64,000 nt of DNA from Amycolatopsis eburnea. GTDB lineage: Bacteria > Actinomycetota > Actinomycetes > Mycobacteriales > Pseudonocardiaceae. The stretch lies in NCBI RefSeq assembly GCF_003937945.1, contig NZ_RSEC01000059.1, positions 665,422 to 729,421 on the forward strand. The letters run 5' to 3'. The translations under genes were made by a program, and so were the position numbers. The notes beneath the pieces were generated by a model, which made no database searches, was not told the DNA's origin, and saw nothing but the letters and a program-made list of their open reading frames with translations. This document shows, piece after piece, positions 33,290 through 43,965 of the stretch (position 1 is the first letter of the stretch; each line of letters begins with the position of its first letter).

Positions 33290-33984
33290 CGGGTCTCGGC
33301 CAGTTCGGCGACCCCCAGCTCGGCCAGCAGCCGGTGGCGCAGCTCGTCGAACGCGGGGTTGCGGCGGCTGCGTTCGCCGCCGAAGTCGACGCGGTGCTCG
33401 GCCGCGAGCCGGCCGGACCGCAGCGCGACCACGCGGTCGGCGAGGAGGATGGCCTCGTCGACGTCGTGGGTGACCAGCAGCACGGCCGGGCGGTGCGCGG
33501 CGACGAGCTGCCGGACCAGTGCGTGCATCTTGATCCGGGTGAGCGCGTCGAGCGCGGCGAACGGCTCGTCGAGCAGGAGCAGCCGCGGCTCGCGGACCAG
33601 CGCCCTGGCGAGCGCGACGCGCTGGGCCTCGCCGCCGGAGAGCGTGACCGGCCAGGCGTCGAGGTGGCCGGCCAGCCCGACTTCGGTCAGCGCCCGGGCG
33701 GCGGCCTCGCGGGGGAGGCCGACGGCGACGTTCTGCCACACCCGCCGCCACGGCAGCAGCCGGTGTTCCTGGAACACCACCATCCGCTCGGGCGGGGCTT
33801 CGAGGTCGCCGCCGTCGGGGGTGTCGAGTCCGGCCAGCAGCCGCAGCAACGTCGTCTTGCCGCAGCCGCTTTCGCCGATGAGGGCGACGAACTCGCCGGG
33901 CGCGATGTCGAGGTCCAGTCCACTCAGGACGGTCCGCGGCCCGAAGCTCTTGGTCAGCGCGCGCACGCGCACGGCCGTGCTCAC
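33286..33984 (-). CDS. Sulfonate/taurine ABC transporter ATPase (SsuB-like)
   Basis: 232 aa. Walker A is IGESGCGKTT, the Q-loop is VVFQEHRLLPWRRV, the signature LSGGEAQRVALARAL, Walker B LLLLDEPFAALDALTR and the switch His lies in VTHDVDEAILLADRV. The FQEHRLLPW segment is characteristic of nitrate/sulfonate/taurine ATPases. GTG at 33984 overlaps the binding-protein stop (GTGA), and the flavoprotein gene starts within its own stop, so the whole set is translationally coupled. Confidence 0.93.
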   Translation of the reverse strand: MSTAVRVRALTKSFGPRTVLSGLDLDIAPGEFVALIGESGCGKTTLLRLLAGLDTPDGGDLEAPPERMVVFQEHRLLPWRRVWQNVAVGLPREAAARALTEVGLAGHLDAWPVTLSGGEAQRVALARALVREPRLLLLDEPFAALDALTRIKMHALVRQLVAAHRPAVLLVTHDVDEAILLADRVVALRSGRLAAEHRVDFGGERSRRNPAFDELRHRLLAELGVAELAETR

Positions 33985-34949
33985 AGCTTTACCGCGTGGT
34001 CGGCGATGGTGATCGGGCCGCTGAGGATCTTGCGCTGGGTCAGCCAGTCCGCGCCACGCTGCAGCTGCGCGATCCCGTCGTCGTTGATCAGCGCCAGCTT
34101 CGTCTGGACGTTCTTGGCGGCCATCTTGTCCAGCACGGCCTGGGGGTAGTGGGAGACGGCGTTGCCGATGTCGAGGGCTTCCTTGTAGTGCTGGTTCTGC
34201 CACTCGTAGTCGGCCTGGAACGCGGCGATCACCTTGCGGATGGTGTCGGCGTTCTGCTCGGCGTACTCACGGCGGACGAGGAAGCTGGTGAAGTCGATCT
34301 GGAAGTCCAGTTCGTCACCGTCGACGAAGATGGGCTTGGCGCCGTACTGCACCTCGGCGATCTCGCGGAAGCCCTGCCAGATGGCCCACGCGTCGATCTT
34401 CCCGGCGCCGAAGGCCGCGGACGCCTCGGGCGGGTTGAGGTAGGTGATCTTCACCGATTCGCGCGGCACGTTGTACTTCTCCAAGGCGGCGACGAGCAGG
34501 AACTCGCCGAGTCCGGCCTTGTTGACCGCGACGGTCTTCCCCGCGAGATCGGTGACCTTTTCGATGCCGGTGTGCGCGCCGGCGACGATCGCCGTCGTCC
34601 GCGGGGTCGAGGCCGCCCAGGCGACGTAGACGAGGTCGGCGCCGGACAGGATCGCCTGGTCGGCCGGGGTGGTGCTGCCGCCGAAGCTGAAGTCGGCGGT
34701 GCCGCCGACGACCGCCTGCAGCGTAGGCGCGTGGTTGGGGAACGGGCCCACCCACTCGACGGCGATGCCCTGGTCCTTCAGCGTCTTCTCCAGCACGCCA
34801 CGGGACTTCGGGACGGAGATGGTGCTGTAGGTCAGGCGCACCTTGCCCGGGGTGGCGCCGCCGGCCGAACCGGTGGCGCAGGCGGCGAGCGGGGCGGCCA
34901 GCGCGGTGAGGCCGGCCGCGGTCAGGAACGTGCGGCGGGAGAGTGTCAT
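33981..34949 (-). CDS. Sulfonate-type ABC substrate-binding Tat lipoprotein
   Basis: 322 aa. The N-terminus SRRTFLTAAGLTALAAPLAA followed by Cys combines a twin-arginine motif with a lipobox, so it is probably exported folded and lipid-anchored. The body has SsuA/NrtT features: GGTADFSFGGSTTPAD, LAGKTVAVNKAGLGEFLLVA, and GKIDAWAIWQGFREIAE, the ligand-cleft loop. It follows the permease by 9 nt. A second binding protein (35729-36697) is in the same operon, implying two ligands or two affinities for one permease. Confidence 0.92.
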   Translation of the reverse strand: MTLSRRTFLTAAGLTALAAPLAACATGSAGGATPGKVRLTYSTISVPKSRGVLEKTLKDQGIAVEWVGPFPNHAPTLQAVVGGTADFSFGGSTTPADQAILSGADLVYVAWAASTPRTTAIVAGAHTGIEKVTDLAGKTVAVNKAGLGEFLLVAALEKYNVPRESVKITYLNPPEASAAFGAGKIDAWAIWQGFREIAEVQYGAKPIFVDGDELDFQIDFTSFLVRREYAEQNADTIRKVIAAFQADYEWQNQHYKEALDIGNAVSHYPQAVLDKMAAKNVQTKLALINDDGIAQLQRGADWLTQRKILSGPITIADHAVKL

Positions 34950-34958
34950 GGCGGTTCC

Positions 34959-35732
34959 TCAGGCGGTCAGGCGGGCGTAGGTGGGGTGCCAGCGCAGCAG
35001 CCGGCGTTCGAGCACGCGCGTGACGAGGTCGCAGAGGATCCCGATCGCGGCGTAGATGAGCACGACGAGCACGATCACATCGGTCTGCAGGAATTCCCGG
35101 GCGTTCGTGGCCATGAACCCGAGTCCCGCGTCGGCGCCGAGCGTTTCGGCGATGACCAGGGCGAGCCAGGCGGCGGTGAGCGAGAGCCGCAGGCCGCCGA
35201 GGATCGACGGGAGCGCGCCGGGCAGCACGACCCAGCGGATCCGCGCGGCCCGGCCGAGCCCGACGACGTCGGTCATTTCCAGCAGCTTCGGGTCGATCTG
35301 CCGGATGCCGAGCACGGTGGTCAGGTAGAGCGGGACGGCGGTGCCGAGCGCGATCAGGAAGATCTTGCCCGCCTCGCCGATCCCGAACCAGACGATGACC
35401 AGCGGCAGGATGGCCAGGAACGGGACCGCGCGGACCATCTGGATGCTGCGGTCCAGCAGCGCGTCGGCCACTTTGGACAGTCCGACCAGCAGCCCGGTCC
35501 CCAGGCCGAGGCTCGCCCCGATGGCGAACCCGGTGGCCGAGCGCTGAAGGCTGGCCAGCAGGTTCGTCACCAGTTCGCCGTCGGCCAGCAGGTCGCCCGC
35601 CTTGACGAGCACGCTGCTGGGGGCGGGCAGCACCTGCTTCGGCAGGATCCCGGTCTGCGCCAGGAGCTCCCACAGGACGAGCAGGGCGACCGGGGTCAGC
35701 CAGGACACGGCCCGGTACGGGAAGCGGATCAT
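34959..35732 (-). CDS. Sulfonate ABC transporter permease (SsuC-like)
   Basis: 257 aa, about six membrane segments. The cytoplasmic coupling loop reads MTDVVGLGRAARIRWVVLPG followed by ALPSILGGLRLSL, the EAA motif of this permease family. The start ATG overlaps the first binding protein's stop (ATGA). With the ATPase it makes the membrane part of the importer; a homodimer is expected since only one permease gene is present. Confidence 0.93.
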   Translation of the reverse strand: MIRFPYRAVSWLTPVALLVLWELLAQTGILPKQVLPAPSSVLVKAGDLLADGELVTNLLASLQRSATGFAIGASLGLGTGLLVGLSKVADALLDRSIQMVRAVPFLAILPLVIVWFGIGEAGKIFLIALGTAVPLYLTTVLGIRQIDPKLLEMTDVVGLGRAARIRWVVLPGALPSILGGLRLSLTAAWLALVIAETLGADAGLGFMATNAREFLQTDVIVLVVLIYAAIGILCDLVTRVLERRLLRWHPTYARLTA

Positions 35733-36697
35733 CGCGGGTCGAGCCCGGAGTCGAGGTACTCGGCCAGCTTCTTGCCGCCCGGGAACAACCCTTGCTGCAC
35801 CCAGGTGTCGTAGGTCTTCTGCAGCTGGGCGGCGAGCGCGGCGTCCACCGGGATGCGCCGGTAGGTCGTCTCGTCCGGACGGACCTGGGCGGCGATTTCG
35901 AGGGGCTGGTGCGCGAACCCGGCGTACCACTTGTCGAACGCGTCGGGGTTGGCCTTCGACCAGGCGTAGCTCTTGTCGACGCGGCTCGCGAAGTCCTGGA
36001 TCGCGGTGCGCTTGCGCGGGTCTTCGAGCGCCTTGTCGGTGGCCGAGAGCACGTTGAGGCCGGAGTTGATGCCGGCGCCGTCCGAGAGCACCCGCGCGCC
36101 GAGTTCGCCGCGGGCGCGGGCGGCGTAGACGCTCCAGGTGGCCCAGGCGTCGATGTTGCCGGTCGAGAACGCGCCGTTCGCCTCCGAAGGAGCGAGGAAG
36201 TTCAGCGTGACGTCCTTGTCCGACAGCCCGGCCTGCTTCAGCGCGCCGATCACCAGGAAGTGCGCGACACTGCCGCGGGTGGTGGGGGAGACCCGCTTGC
36301 CCTTGAGGTCGGCGACGGTGCGGGCCGGGCTGTCCTTCGGCACCAGGAGGTAGGTGCCCTTGCCGCCGTTGCTCCAGGCCGCGGCGACCTTGATCTTCGA
36401 GCCGCCGGCGATCGCCGTGACGGTCGGGGAGTCGTTGGCGCCGCCGATGTCGATGGCGTCCGCGCGCAGGGCTTCGTGCAGGTTGACCGCGGCCGCGAAC
36501 TGCGACCACTCGATCTTGTAGGGCAGGTTGTCGAGCAGCCCGGCGGCCTTCAGCCGGGACTGCGTGGCGCCGGTCTGGTCGCCGACGCGCAGCACGACCT
36601 CGCCGGACGCGTCCGAAGTGGACGATCCGCACGCCGTGAGCGCGGTGAGGCCGAGCAGGGCGGCCACGAGCAGGGCGAGCCGGGGTTTCGAGGGCAT
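35729..36697 (-). CDS. Sulfonate-type ABC substrate-binding lipoprotein, first gene of operon
   Basis: 322 aa. A Sec lipoprotein signal (LLVAALLGLTALTAC) is followed by the SsuA-type body: VVLRVGDQTGATQSRLKAAG, LRADAIDIGGANDSPTVTAI, LKGKRVSPTTRGSVAHFLVI and NGAFSTGNIDAWATWSVYAA. GGGGAG precedes the ATG at 36697. It is diverged from the other binding protein in the operon. The 102-nt gap upstream (36698-36799) should hold the operon promoter. Confidence 0.92.
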   Translation of the reverse strand: MPSKPRLALLVAALLGLTALTACGSSTSDASGEVVLRVGDQTGATQSRLKAAGLLDNLPYKIEWSQFAAAVNLHEALRADAIDIGGANDSPTVTAIAGGSKIKVAAAWSNGGKGTYLLVPKDSPARTVADLKGKRVSPTTRGSVAHFLVIGALKQAGLSDKDVTLNFLAPSEANGAFSTGNIDAWATWSVYAARARGELGARVLSDGAGINSGLNVLSATDKALEDPRKRTAIQDFASRVDKSYAWSKANPDAFDKWYAGFAHQPLEIAAQVRPDETTYRRIPVDAALAAQLQKTYDTWVQQGLFPGGKKLAEYLDSGLDPR

Positions 36698-36799
36698 GCG
36701 GGAACTCCCCAATGCGGTGTCGGCCGCGGAGATTCTGGTTGTGGCGCCGGGCTAATCGGTCACCGGCGTGTGTCTATTTTCCCCGGCCGCAGGGGAGAG

Positions 36800-37525
36800 T
36801 CAATGCGCGCGGCGGTGTTCCCACGAACCGGGAAGAGATCCACTGTGGACCGTCGCGGCGCGCGCGGCGTCGAAGTACTCGCCCAGCGGCCGCCAGCCGG
36901 GCACGACGAACCGGCCGCCCGGACCCGTGAAGGTCAACGTCGGCAAGGCGTAGCGGACGTGGTGCTCGAGGTGCTTCGCGCGGCCGCTGTGCGGTCCGGG
37001 CGCGGTGATGTCGAGGACTTCCGGGCACGGGTTGCGCGTTTCGCGCCAGTCGTCGCGCACGGCCTGGCGGATCTCGTCGCTCGTCATGGCGGCGTGCAAC
37101 GCCGCGAGGTCGAGGCCGGGCACGTCCTCGACGGCGGCGAGCACCCGCTCGGTGTCGTCGGCCGGGGTGCCGAGCACGAACGTCGTCTCGCGCAGCCGCG
37201 TCAGGACGAGGTCGGCGACGGTTTCCCCTTGCGCTTCGGCGGCTTTCGCCGCCAGCGACGCCGGCCAGCTCGTCCGCGCGACCCAGGACAGGTGCGGTGC
37301 CTTCGGGGCACCGGTGTGCTCGGTGACGCCGTCGATGAACTTCGCGTACCACGCGGCTTCGGCGGCCGGGTCCGGCGCGGGGTCCTCGTCGTCGTCGAAG
37401 AGGATGCCGAACACCCGCCGCCACCGGGCGCCGGTGAGTTCCGCCCGCAGCCGGCGGAACTTCGGCTCCGATCCCCATGCCCAGGGGCAGGCGGGATCGG
37501 TGTATTCGACGACGTCGAGCCCCAC
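36800..37525 (-). CDS. DsbA-family thioredoxin-fold protein
   Basis: 241 aa. CPWAW at residues 13-17 places an active-site-like Cys in the DsbA/HCCA-isomerase/FrnE group, with only one Cys and no CxxC, so a glutathione- or mycothiol-using rather than disulfide-oxidase role is likely. The helical insertion and closing ALPTLTFTGPGGRFVVPGW strands fit the fold. It is the last gene of the five-gene operon and begins 3 nt after the cupin gene. Its end carries the palindrome TCCACTGTGGA (36839-36849). Confidence 0.85.
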   Translation of the reverse strand: MGLDVVEYTDPACPWAWGSEPKFRRLRAELTGARWRRVFGILFDDDEDPAPDPAAEAAWYAKFIDGVTEHTGAPKAPHLSWVARTSWPASLAAKAAEAQGETVADLVLTRLRETTFVLGTPADDTERVLAAVEDVPGLDLAALHAAMTSDEIRQAVRDDWRETRNPCPEVLDITAPGPHSGRAKHLEHHVRYALPTLTFTGPGGRFVVPGWRPLGEYFDAARAATVHSGSLPGSWEHRRAH

Positions 37526-37528
37526 GGG

Positions 37529-37957
37529 TCAGTCCTCGGGCACGTCGACCGGGGACCACAGGCTCGGCAGGTTGACCACGATGCCCTCCTGGCTGCTGCG
37601 GGCGATGATGACCACGGCCTCTTCGTCGGTCGGGTTCTCTTCGCGGTGCGGCACGTACGGCGGCACGAAGATGTAGTCGCCGGGCCCGGTTTCGATGCGG
37701 ACTTCCTCGTCGCCGTCGGCGAAGACGAACACCGGGTGGCCGGACTTGACGTAGATCGCCGTCTCCGCCTCGCCGTGGTGGTGGTCGCCGGAGTTGGTCA
37801 CCGGCGCGACGTGCGTCTCGCCCATCCACACCTTCGACGACCCGACGGTCTTGCCGGAGATCGCCTCCAGGCGCTTCATCCCGGTCGTCTGGTTGGTGTC
37901 GCCGGTCAGGTCCGCGCCGCGGATGTGGCGCAGCGGCTGGTGCCAGAGGTCGCTCAT
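37529..37957 (-). CDS. Cupin-domain protein
   Basis: 142 aa single cupin. The first motif GDHHHGEAETAIYVKSG supplies His and Glu metal ligands, and the second, GDYIFVPPYVPHREENP, supplies another His. So a mononuclear metal site as in small dioxygenases or isomerases can be assigned, with unknown substrate. It lies between the Rrf2 gene (11 nt away) and the DsbA-like gene (3 nt away) in the sulfur-associated operon. Confidence 0.85.
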   Translation of the reverse strand: MSDLWHQPLRHIRGADLTGDTNQTTGMKRLEAISGKTVGSSKVWMGETHVAPVTNSGDHHHGEAETAIYVKSGHPVFVFADGDEEVRIETGPGDYIFVPPYVPHREENPTDEEAVVIIARSSQEGIVVNLPSLWSPVDVPED

Positions 37958-37968
37958 GGGACGTCCTT

Positions 37969-38391
37969 TCAGGAGACGACGCGGGCCGGGGCCGCGCCGG
38001 TCAGCAGGTCGGCGAGGGTCGTCGCGCTCAGGATCGCGTCGAGGCCGGCTTCGACCCCCGACCAGAACGGGGTCAGGCCGGCGGCGGTGCCGTGGTAGGC
38101 CAGCGCGGGCCGCGGTTCGCCGCGGACGGAGAGGAACTCGCCGTCGACCGCGACCACGGCGTCCCGCACGGTCACCTCGCCGGCCGGCCGGGCCAGCCAG
38201 TAGCCGCCCTCGCAGCCGCGCTGGCTGCGGACCAGCCCGGCCTGGCGCAGGTCCCGCATGACCGCCTTGATGAACCGGGCCGGGATGTCCTGGGTGGACG
38301 CGACGGCTTCGCAGGTGATCGGCCGCGTCGTGTCCGCGGCGAGCTCCAGCAGCACCCTGATCGCGTAGTCCGCTCTGGCCGAGATGCGCAT
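37969..38391 (-). CDS. Rrf2-family transcriptional regulator
   Basis: 140 aa from MRISARADYAIRVLLELA; an ATG at 38403 overlapping the hydrolase stop (ATGA) would add 4 residues and may be the coupled start. The winged helix includes TQDIPARFIKAVMRDLRQAG and the family wing RGCEGGYWLARPAGEVTVRD. Only one Cys lies near the wing, so it lacks the three-Cys Fe-S set of IscR/NsrR and is closer to CymR-type regulators of sulfur metabolism. Its position between sulfonate genes makes it the likely local regulator. Confidence 0.88.
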   Translation of the reverse strand: MRISARADYAIRVLLELAADTTRPITCEAVASTQDIPARFIKAVMRDLRQAGLVRSQRGCEGGYWLARPAGEVTVRDAVVAVDGEFLSVRGEPRPALAYHGTAAGLTPFWSGVEAGLDAILSATTLADLLTGAAPARVVS

Positions 38392-38399
38392 GCCCGCCA

Positions 38400-39068
38400 T
38401 CATCCCCGGACCAGGACCGGTCCGCGCGTCCCGGCCCGCAGCCACTCCACGAACTGGACGATCTCGGCGGCGACGCTGCGGTGGTGCACGTCGTTGAGCA
38501 CGTCGTGGCGACCGCCGCCGACCAGGACGAACCGGCCGGCCGGGAGCATCTCGGCGAAGGCGCGGGCGGCCTTCGGGGACGCGATCACGTCCGCTTCGCC
38601 GTGGAGCACGAGCACCGGGACGCGGGGGAGCACCGCCGGGAGATCGGCGGGCTCCGCGGCGAGGGCGCCGCGCTCGAGGTGCTCGTCGGCTTCGAGCAGG
38701 GCCCGGTGCACCGGGCACGCCGTCCGCGCGTCGAGCTCACCCGCCCACGAGTGGTCCGCGGGGGCGTCGGCCGACAGCGGGAGACCGGCCGCGACGACCG
38801 CGTGCACCGGCAGCTCCGCGGCGAGGGTCACGGCCTGGACGGCGCCGGCGTCGCTCCCGAGCAGGACGACCGGCACCGGCCCGCCGCGCAGTTCGGCCGC
38901 GACGTCGCCGGGCGAGGACACGGCGGCGACCCGGTAGCCGTCGGCGGCGAGCCGGGTGCCGAGCCGGGCGTAGAGCCCGGGGTGCTCGCCGCGGCCCGGC
39001 AGCACCACGACCGAGCCGCGCACGGTCACGCCTTCGGCCGGGAGCCAGCGTGCGGGCGCGCGCGTCAT
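38400..39068 (-). CDS. Alpha/beta hydrolase with Asp nucleophile
   Basis: 222 aa. The strand VPVVLLGSDAGAVQAV forms the nucleophile elbow, with G71-S72-D73-A74-G75, so the nucleophile is Asp73, as in haloalkane dehalogenases and epoxide hydrolases, unless the adjacent Ser72 takes part. LVLHGEADVIASPKAA and GGGRHDVLNDVHH provide the acid and His. The start overlaps the upstream monooxygenase stop by 4 nt and its own stop overlaps the Rrf2 gene's upstream ATG. It may act on an organic product of desulfonation. Confidence 0.87.
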   Translation of the reverse strand: MTRAPARWLPAEGVTVRGSVVVLPGRGEHPGLYARLGTRLAADGYRVAAVSSPGDVAAELRGGPVPVVLLGSDAGAVQAVTLAAELPVHAVVAAGLPLSADAPADHSWAGELDARTACPVHRALLEADEHLERGALAAEPADLPAVLPRVPVLVLHGEADVIASPKAARAFAEMLPAGRFVLVGGGRHDVLNDVHHRSVAAEIVQFVEWLRAGTRGPVLVRG

Positions 39069-40174
39069 ACGGCGGCCGCCGTCGCGGGGCGGCGCTCGCG
39101 GCGGGCCAGTTCGGAGCGGACCAGCGGCAGCAGGTGCCTGCCGTAGTCGATCGCGTCGTCGAGCGGGTCGTAGCCGCGGATCAGCAGGGTGGTGACGCCG
39201 ATGTCGACGTAGTCCAGCAACGCCCGCGCGACGGTTTCGGGCGTGCCGACCAGCGCGGTGGAGTTGCCGGCGGCGCCGGTCGCGGTGGCCAGCGGAGTCC
39301 ACAGTGCACGGTCGTGGCGATCGGCTTTCGCGGCCGCGGCCAGCAGGCGCACGCTGCCGACGTTGGTCGGCGGACCGCCGTCGCGCCATTCGCGGGCCGC
39401 TTTCGCCGCGCCGGACGCCGTGATCTTGTCGAGGATCCGCTCGGCCCGCTCCCACGCCAGTTCCTCGGTGGGCGCGAGGATCGGCCGGAACGACACGCTG
39501 ATCCCCGGCGGAGTGAGCCGGCCGACCGCCTTCGCCGCCGCCCGGACGGACGCGATCTGCTCCGCCGTTTCCTTCAGCGGTTCGCCCCACAGCGCGAAGA
39601 CGTCGGCGTGCTCGCCGCCGACGCGGTAGGCCGCCTCGGAGGAACCGCCGAAGTACAGCGGGATGCGCGGGTTCTGCAGCGGCCGCACCTGCGGGGTGTA
39701 GTCGTCGAGCCGGTAGTGCTTGCCGTGGTGGGAAAAGGCGGACCCGGACGTCCAGGCGCGCTTGAGGATCTCGAGGTATTCGCCGGTGCGCTCGTACCGC
39801 TCGTCCTTGGGCAGGTAGTCGCCGTCGCGGGCCTGCTCGACGTCGCTGCCGCCGGTGATGGTGTGCACCGCGACGCGCCCGCCGCTGAAGTGGTCGAGGG
39901 TGGCGAACGCGCGCGCCGCCAGCGTCGGGGCGACGAAGCCGGGGCGGTGCGCCACGAGCACGCCGAGGCGCTCGGTGTGCGCGGCCGCGTAGGCGGCGAC
40001 CTGCTGGCCTTCCGGCCAGCCCGCGCCGTAGCCGATGAGCACGCGGTCGAACCCGCCGTCCTCGTGCGCCCGGGCGAACCGGCGGACGTAGGCCGGGTCG
40101 ACGACCGGGCCTCTGGCGGGCCGGGTCTCGCTCGCGTCCTGGGTGCCGATCATGCCGACGAACTCGACGGGCAT
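39065..40174 (-). CDS. FMNH2-dependent sulfonate monooxygenase, second copy
   Basis: 369 aa luciferase-fold enzyme. VLVAHRPGFVAPTLAARAFA, VHTITGGSDVEQARDGDYLP, YERTGEYLEILKRAWTSG and LYFGGSSEAAYRVGGEHAD match the alkanesulfonate monooxygenase family and the paralogue at 30427-31482. It is first in the five-gene operon with AAAGGAAA before the ATG at 40174. Two diverged copies suggest different sulfonate or sulfone substrates. It is divergent from the acyl-CoA-dehydrogenase-like gene. Confidence 0.9.
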   Translation of the reverse strand: MPVEFVGMIGTQDASETRPARGPVVDPAYVRRFARAHEDGGFDRVLIGYGAGWPEGQQVAAYAAAHTERLGVLVAHRPGFVAPTLAARAFATLDHFSGGRVAVHTITGGSDVEQARDGDYLPKDERYERTGEYLEILKRAWTSGSAFSHHGKHYRLDDYTPQVRPLQNPRIPLYFGGSSEAAYRVGGEHADVFALWGEPLKETAEQIASVRAAAKAVGRLTPPGISVSFRPILAPTEELAWERAERILDKITASGAAKAAREWRDGGPPTNVGSVRLLAAAAKADRHDRALWTPLATATGAAGNSTALVGTPETVARALLDYVDIGVTTLLIRGYDPLDDAIDYGRHLLPLVRSELARRERRPATAAAV

Positions 40175-40255
40175 CTGCTTTCCTTTCGCCGCAAGAGAAA
40201 CGCATCGGTAGGGAACGGCATCCGCGGCCACCCTGTCAATTGGGCAGCTCCAGGT

Positions 40256-40270
40256 GTCCATTTGGTGGAC
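40256..40270. promoter_or_regulatory. Inverted repeat in the divergent sulfur-gene promoter region
   Basis: GTCCATTTGGTGGAC has 5-nt arms (GTCCA/TGGAC) around TTTGG in the 161-nt gap between the second monooxygenase (start 40174) and the acyl-CoA-dehydrogenase-like gene (start 40336). It is a candidate site for the Rrf2 regulator; this is inferred from position only. Confidence 0.3.
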
Positions 40271-40335
40271 GCCGCTGGCTCCGCGCGATCCGGGCGGCTT
40301 ATCGTCGGCGTCGCTCCCGACCCCCGGAGGAACTC

Positions 40336-41478
40336 GTGACCACGAGCGTCACCACCGTGCCGAAGCCCGACCTGGCCGCGCTGCCCTCGATCGTCGCCGG
40401 GCTGGCCGCGCGGGCCGGCGAGCACGACCGCGACGCGACGTTCCCGCACGAAGGCGTCGAACTGGTGCACGCGGCCGGCCTGCTGACGACGACCGTGCAC
40501 CCGCGCTACGGCGGTCCGGGTGCCGGGGTCCTCGACACCGCGCGGCTGCTGGCCGAGCTGGGCCGCGGCGACCCGTCGGTCGCGCTGGTCACCGCGATGA
40601 CGCTGTTCGTCCACGCCGGGCAGGGCGCCGACCCGTCGTGGCCGGAGGAGCTCTACCGGGAAGTGCTCGCGGAATCGGCCGGGCGGCCGGTGCTGATCAA
40701 CGCGCTGCGCGTCGAACCGGAGCTCGGCTCACCGACCCGCGGCGGCCTGCCCGCGACCGTCGCGCGCCGGACCGCGGACGGCTGGCGCCTGTCCGGCCGC
40801 AAGATCTACTCGACCGGCTCGGTCGGCCTGCGCTGGCTGGTGGTGTGGGCCCGGACCGACGAGCCCGAGCCGCGCGTCGGCGGGTTCCTGGTCCGCGCCG
40901 ACGCGCCGGGCATCACGATCGAGCCGACCTGGGACCACCTCGGCCTGCGGGCGAGCGCGAGCCACGACGTCGTGTTCGCCGACGTCCCGGTGGCGGAGGG
41001 GGCCACCGCCGGACTGTCCACACCGGACAGCCAACGGCCGCCCGTGCTGACGTTCCCCTTGGCACTGCCCGCGTTGTACCTCGGTGTCGCCCGCAACGCG
41101 CTCGACTGGCTCACCGGGTTCCTCCGCGAGCGCGTGCCGAGCGGGCTGGGCAAGCCGCTGGCGACGTTGCCGCGGTTCCAGGCCGGCGCGGGGGAGATCG
41201 CCGCGCGGATCACCGGCGCGCAGGAGATCCTCTTCGGACTGGCCCGCCGGGTGGACGAGGGCGACCCCGGCGCCGCCGCGCACGCCGGCGTCGCCAAGGT
41301 CCTCGCCACCCGGCTGCTCATCGAGGCGGTCGAGCAGGCCGTCGCGCTGGCGGGCAACCCGGGCCTGACGCACGGGAACCCGCTGCAGCGCCACTACCGG
41401 GACGTGCTGTGCAGCCGCGTCCACACCCCGCAGGACGACGCCGTGCTGACCGGGCTGGGCCGTTCGGTCCTGGCGTAA
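40336..41478 (+). CDS. Acyl-CoA dehydrogenase-like flavoprotein (SfnB/DszC-type)
   Basis: 380 aa. The fold is that of acyl-CoA dehydrogenases: HAAGLLTTTVHPRYGGPGAG, LSGRKIYSTGSVGLRWLVVW, GLRASASHDVVFADVPV and the C-terminal NPLQRHYRDVLCSRVHTPQD. No clear catalytic Glu is visible, and the His-containing end resembles the two-component monooxygenase group (DszC, SfnB), where reduced flavin drives oxidation of sulfur or carbon. CCGGAGGAA precedes the GTG at 40336. It is divergent from the sulfonate genes, so an organosulfur role is likely. Confidence 0.82.
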   Translation: MTTSVTTVPKPDLAALPSIVAGLAARAGEHDRDATFPHEGVELVHAAGLLTTTVHPRYGGPGAGVLDTARLLAELGRGDPSVALVTAMTLFVHAGQGADPSWPEELYREVLAESAGRPVLINALRVEPELGSPTRGGLPATVARRTADGWRLSGRKIYSTGSVGLRWLVVWARTDEPEPRVGGFLVRADAPGITIEPTWDHLGLRASASHDVVFADVPVAEGATAGLSTPDSQRPPVLTFPLALPALYLGVARNALDWLTGFLRERVPSGLGKPLATLPRFQAGAGEIAARITGAQEILFGLARRVDEGDPGAAAHAGVAKVLATRLLIEAVEQAVALAGNPGLTHGNPLQRHYRDVLCSRVHTPQDDAVLTGLGRSVLA

Positions 41479-41540
41479 CCCGGACGCGCGTCGCGCCGCG
41501 ATGTGCCAGGGTGGAGGGGACCACCGCCGAAAGGGACCCG

Positions 41541-43605
<2,065 letters not shown>

Positions 43606-43956
43606 ATGCAAGGAGTCGACCCCTCGGTGCCGCCGAGCGGCCCTGGCTGCGCGGACTGCGACGCCGCGGACCCGCCGGGCTGGTGGTTCCACCTCCGGCG
43701 CTGCGCCGGCTGCGGCCACATCGGCTGCTGCGACTCCTCGCCCGGCCAGCACGCCAGCGCCCACGCCGCGGCGACAGGCCACCGGATCGTCCGCAGCTTC
43801 GAGCCGGGCGAGGAGTGGTTCTGGGACTACGAAGCGGAGACGATGTACGAGTCCGGTCCCGCGCTGGCCGCCCCGGAGCACCGCCCGCTCACCCAGGCGG
43901 CGCCCGGCCCGGCGGAGCGGCTGCCCGAGGACTGGCCCCAGCGCCTGCACCGCTGA
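43606..43956 (+). CDS. UBP-type zinc-finger protein
   Basis: 116 aa. The segment GCADCDAADPPGWWFHLRRC followed by AGCGHIGCCDSSPGQHASAH and then ATGHRIVRS has the Cys/His spacing of the ubiquitin-hydrolase-type zinc finger (CxxC, CxxCGxxGC, then His residues), a module found in many actinomycete stand-alone proteins of unknown role. The C-terminus has the usual EEWFWDYEAETMYE segment. GGAGGAG precedes the ATG at 43606. It is convergent with the DUF4230 gene. Confidence 0.87.
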   Translation: MQGVDPSVPPSGPGCADCDAADPPGWWFHLRRCAGCGHIGCCDSSPGQHASAHAAATGHRIVRSFEPGEEWFWDYEAETMYESGPALAAPEHRPLTQAAPGPAERLPEDWPQRLHR

Positions 43957-43965
43957 CCGGCCGGT

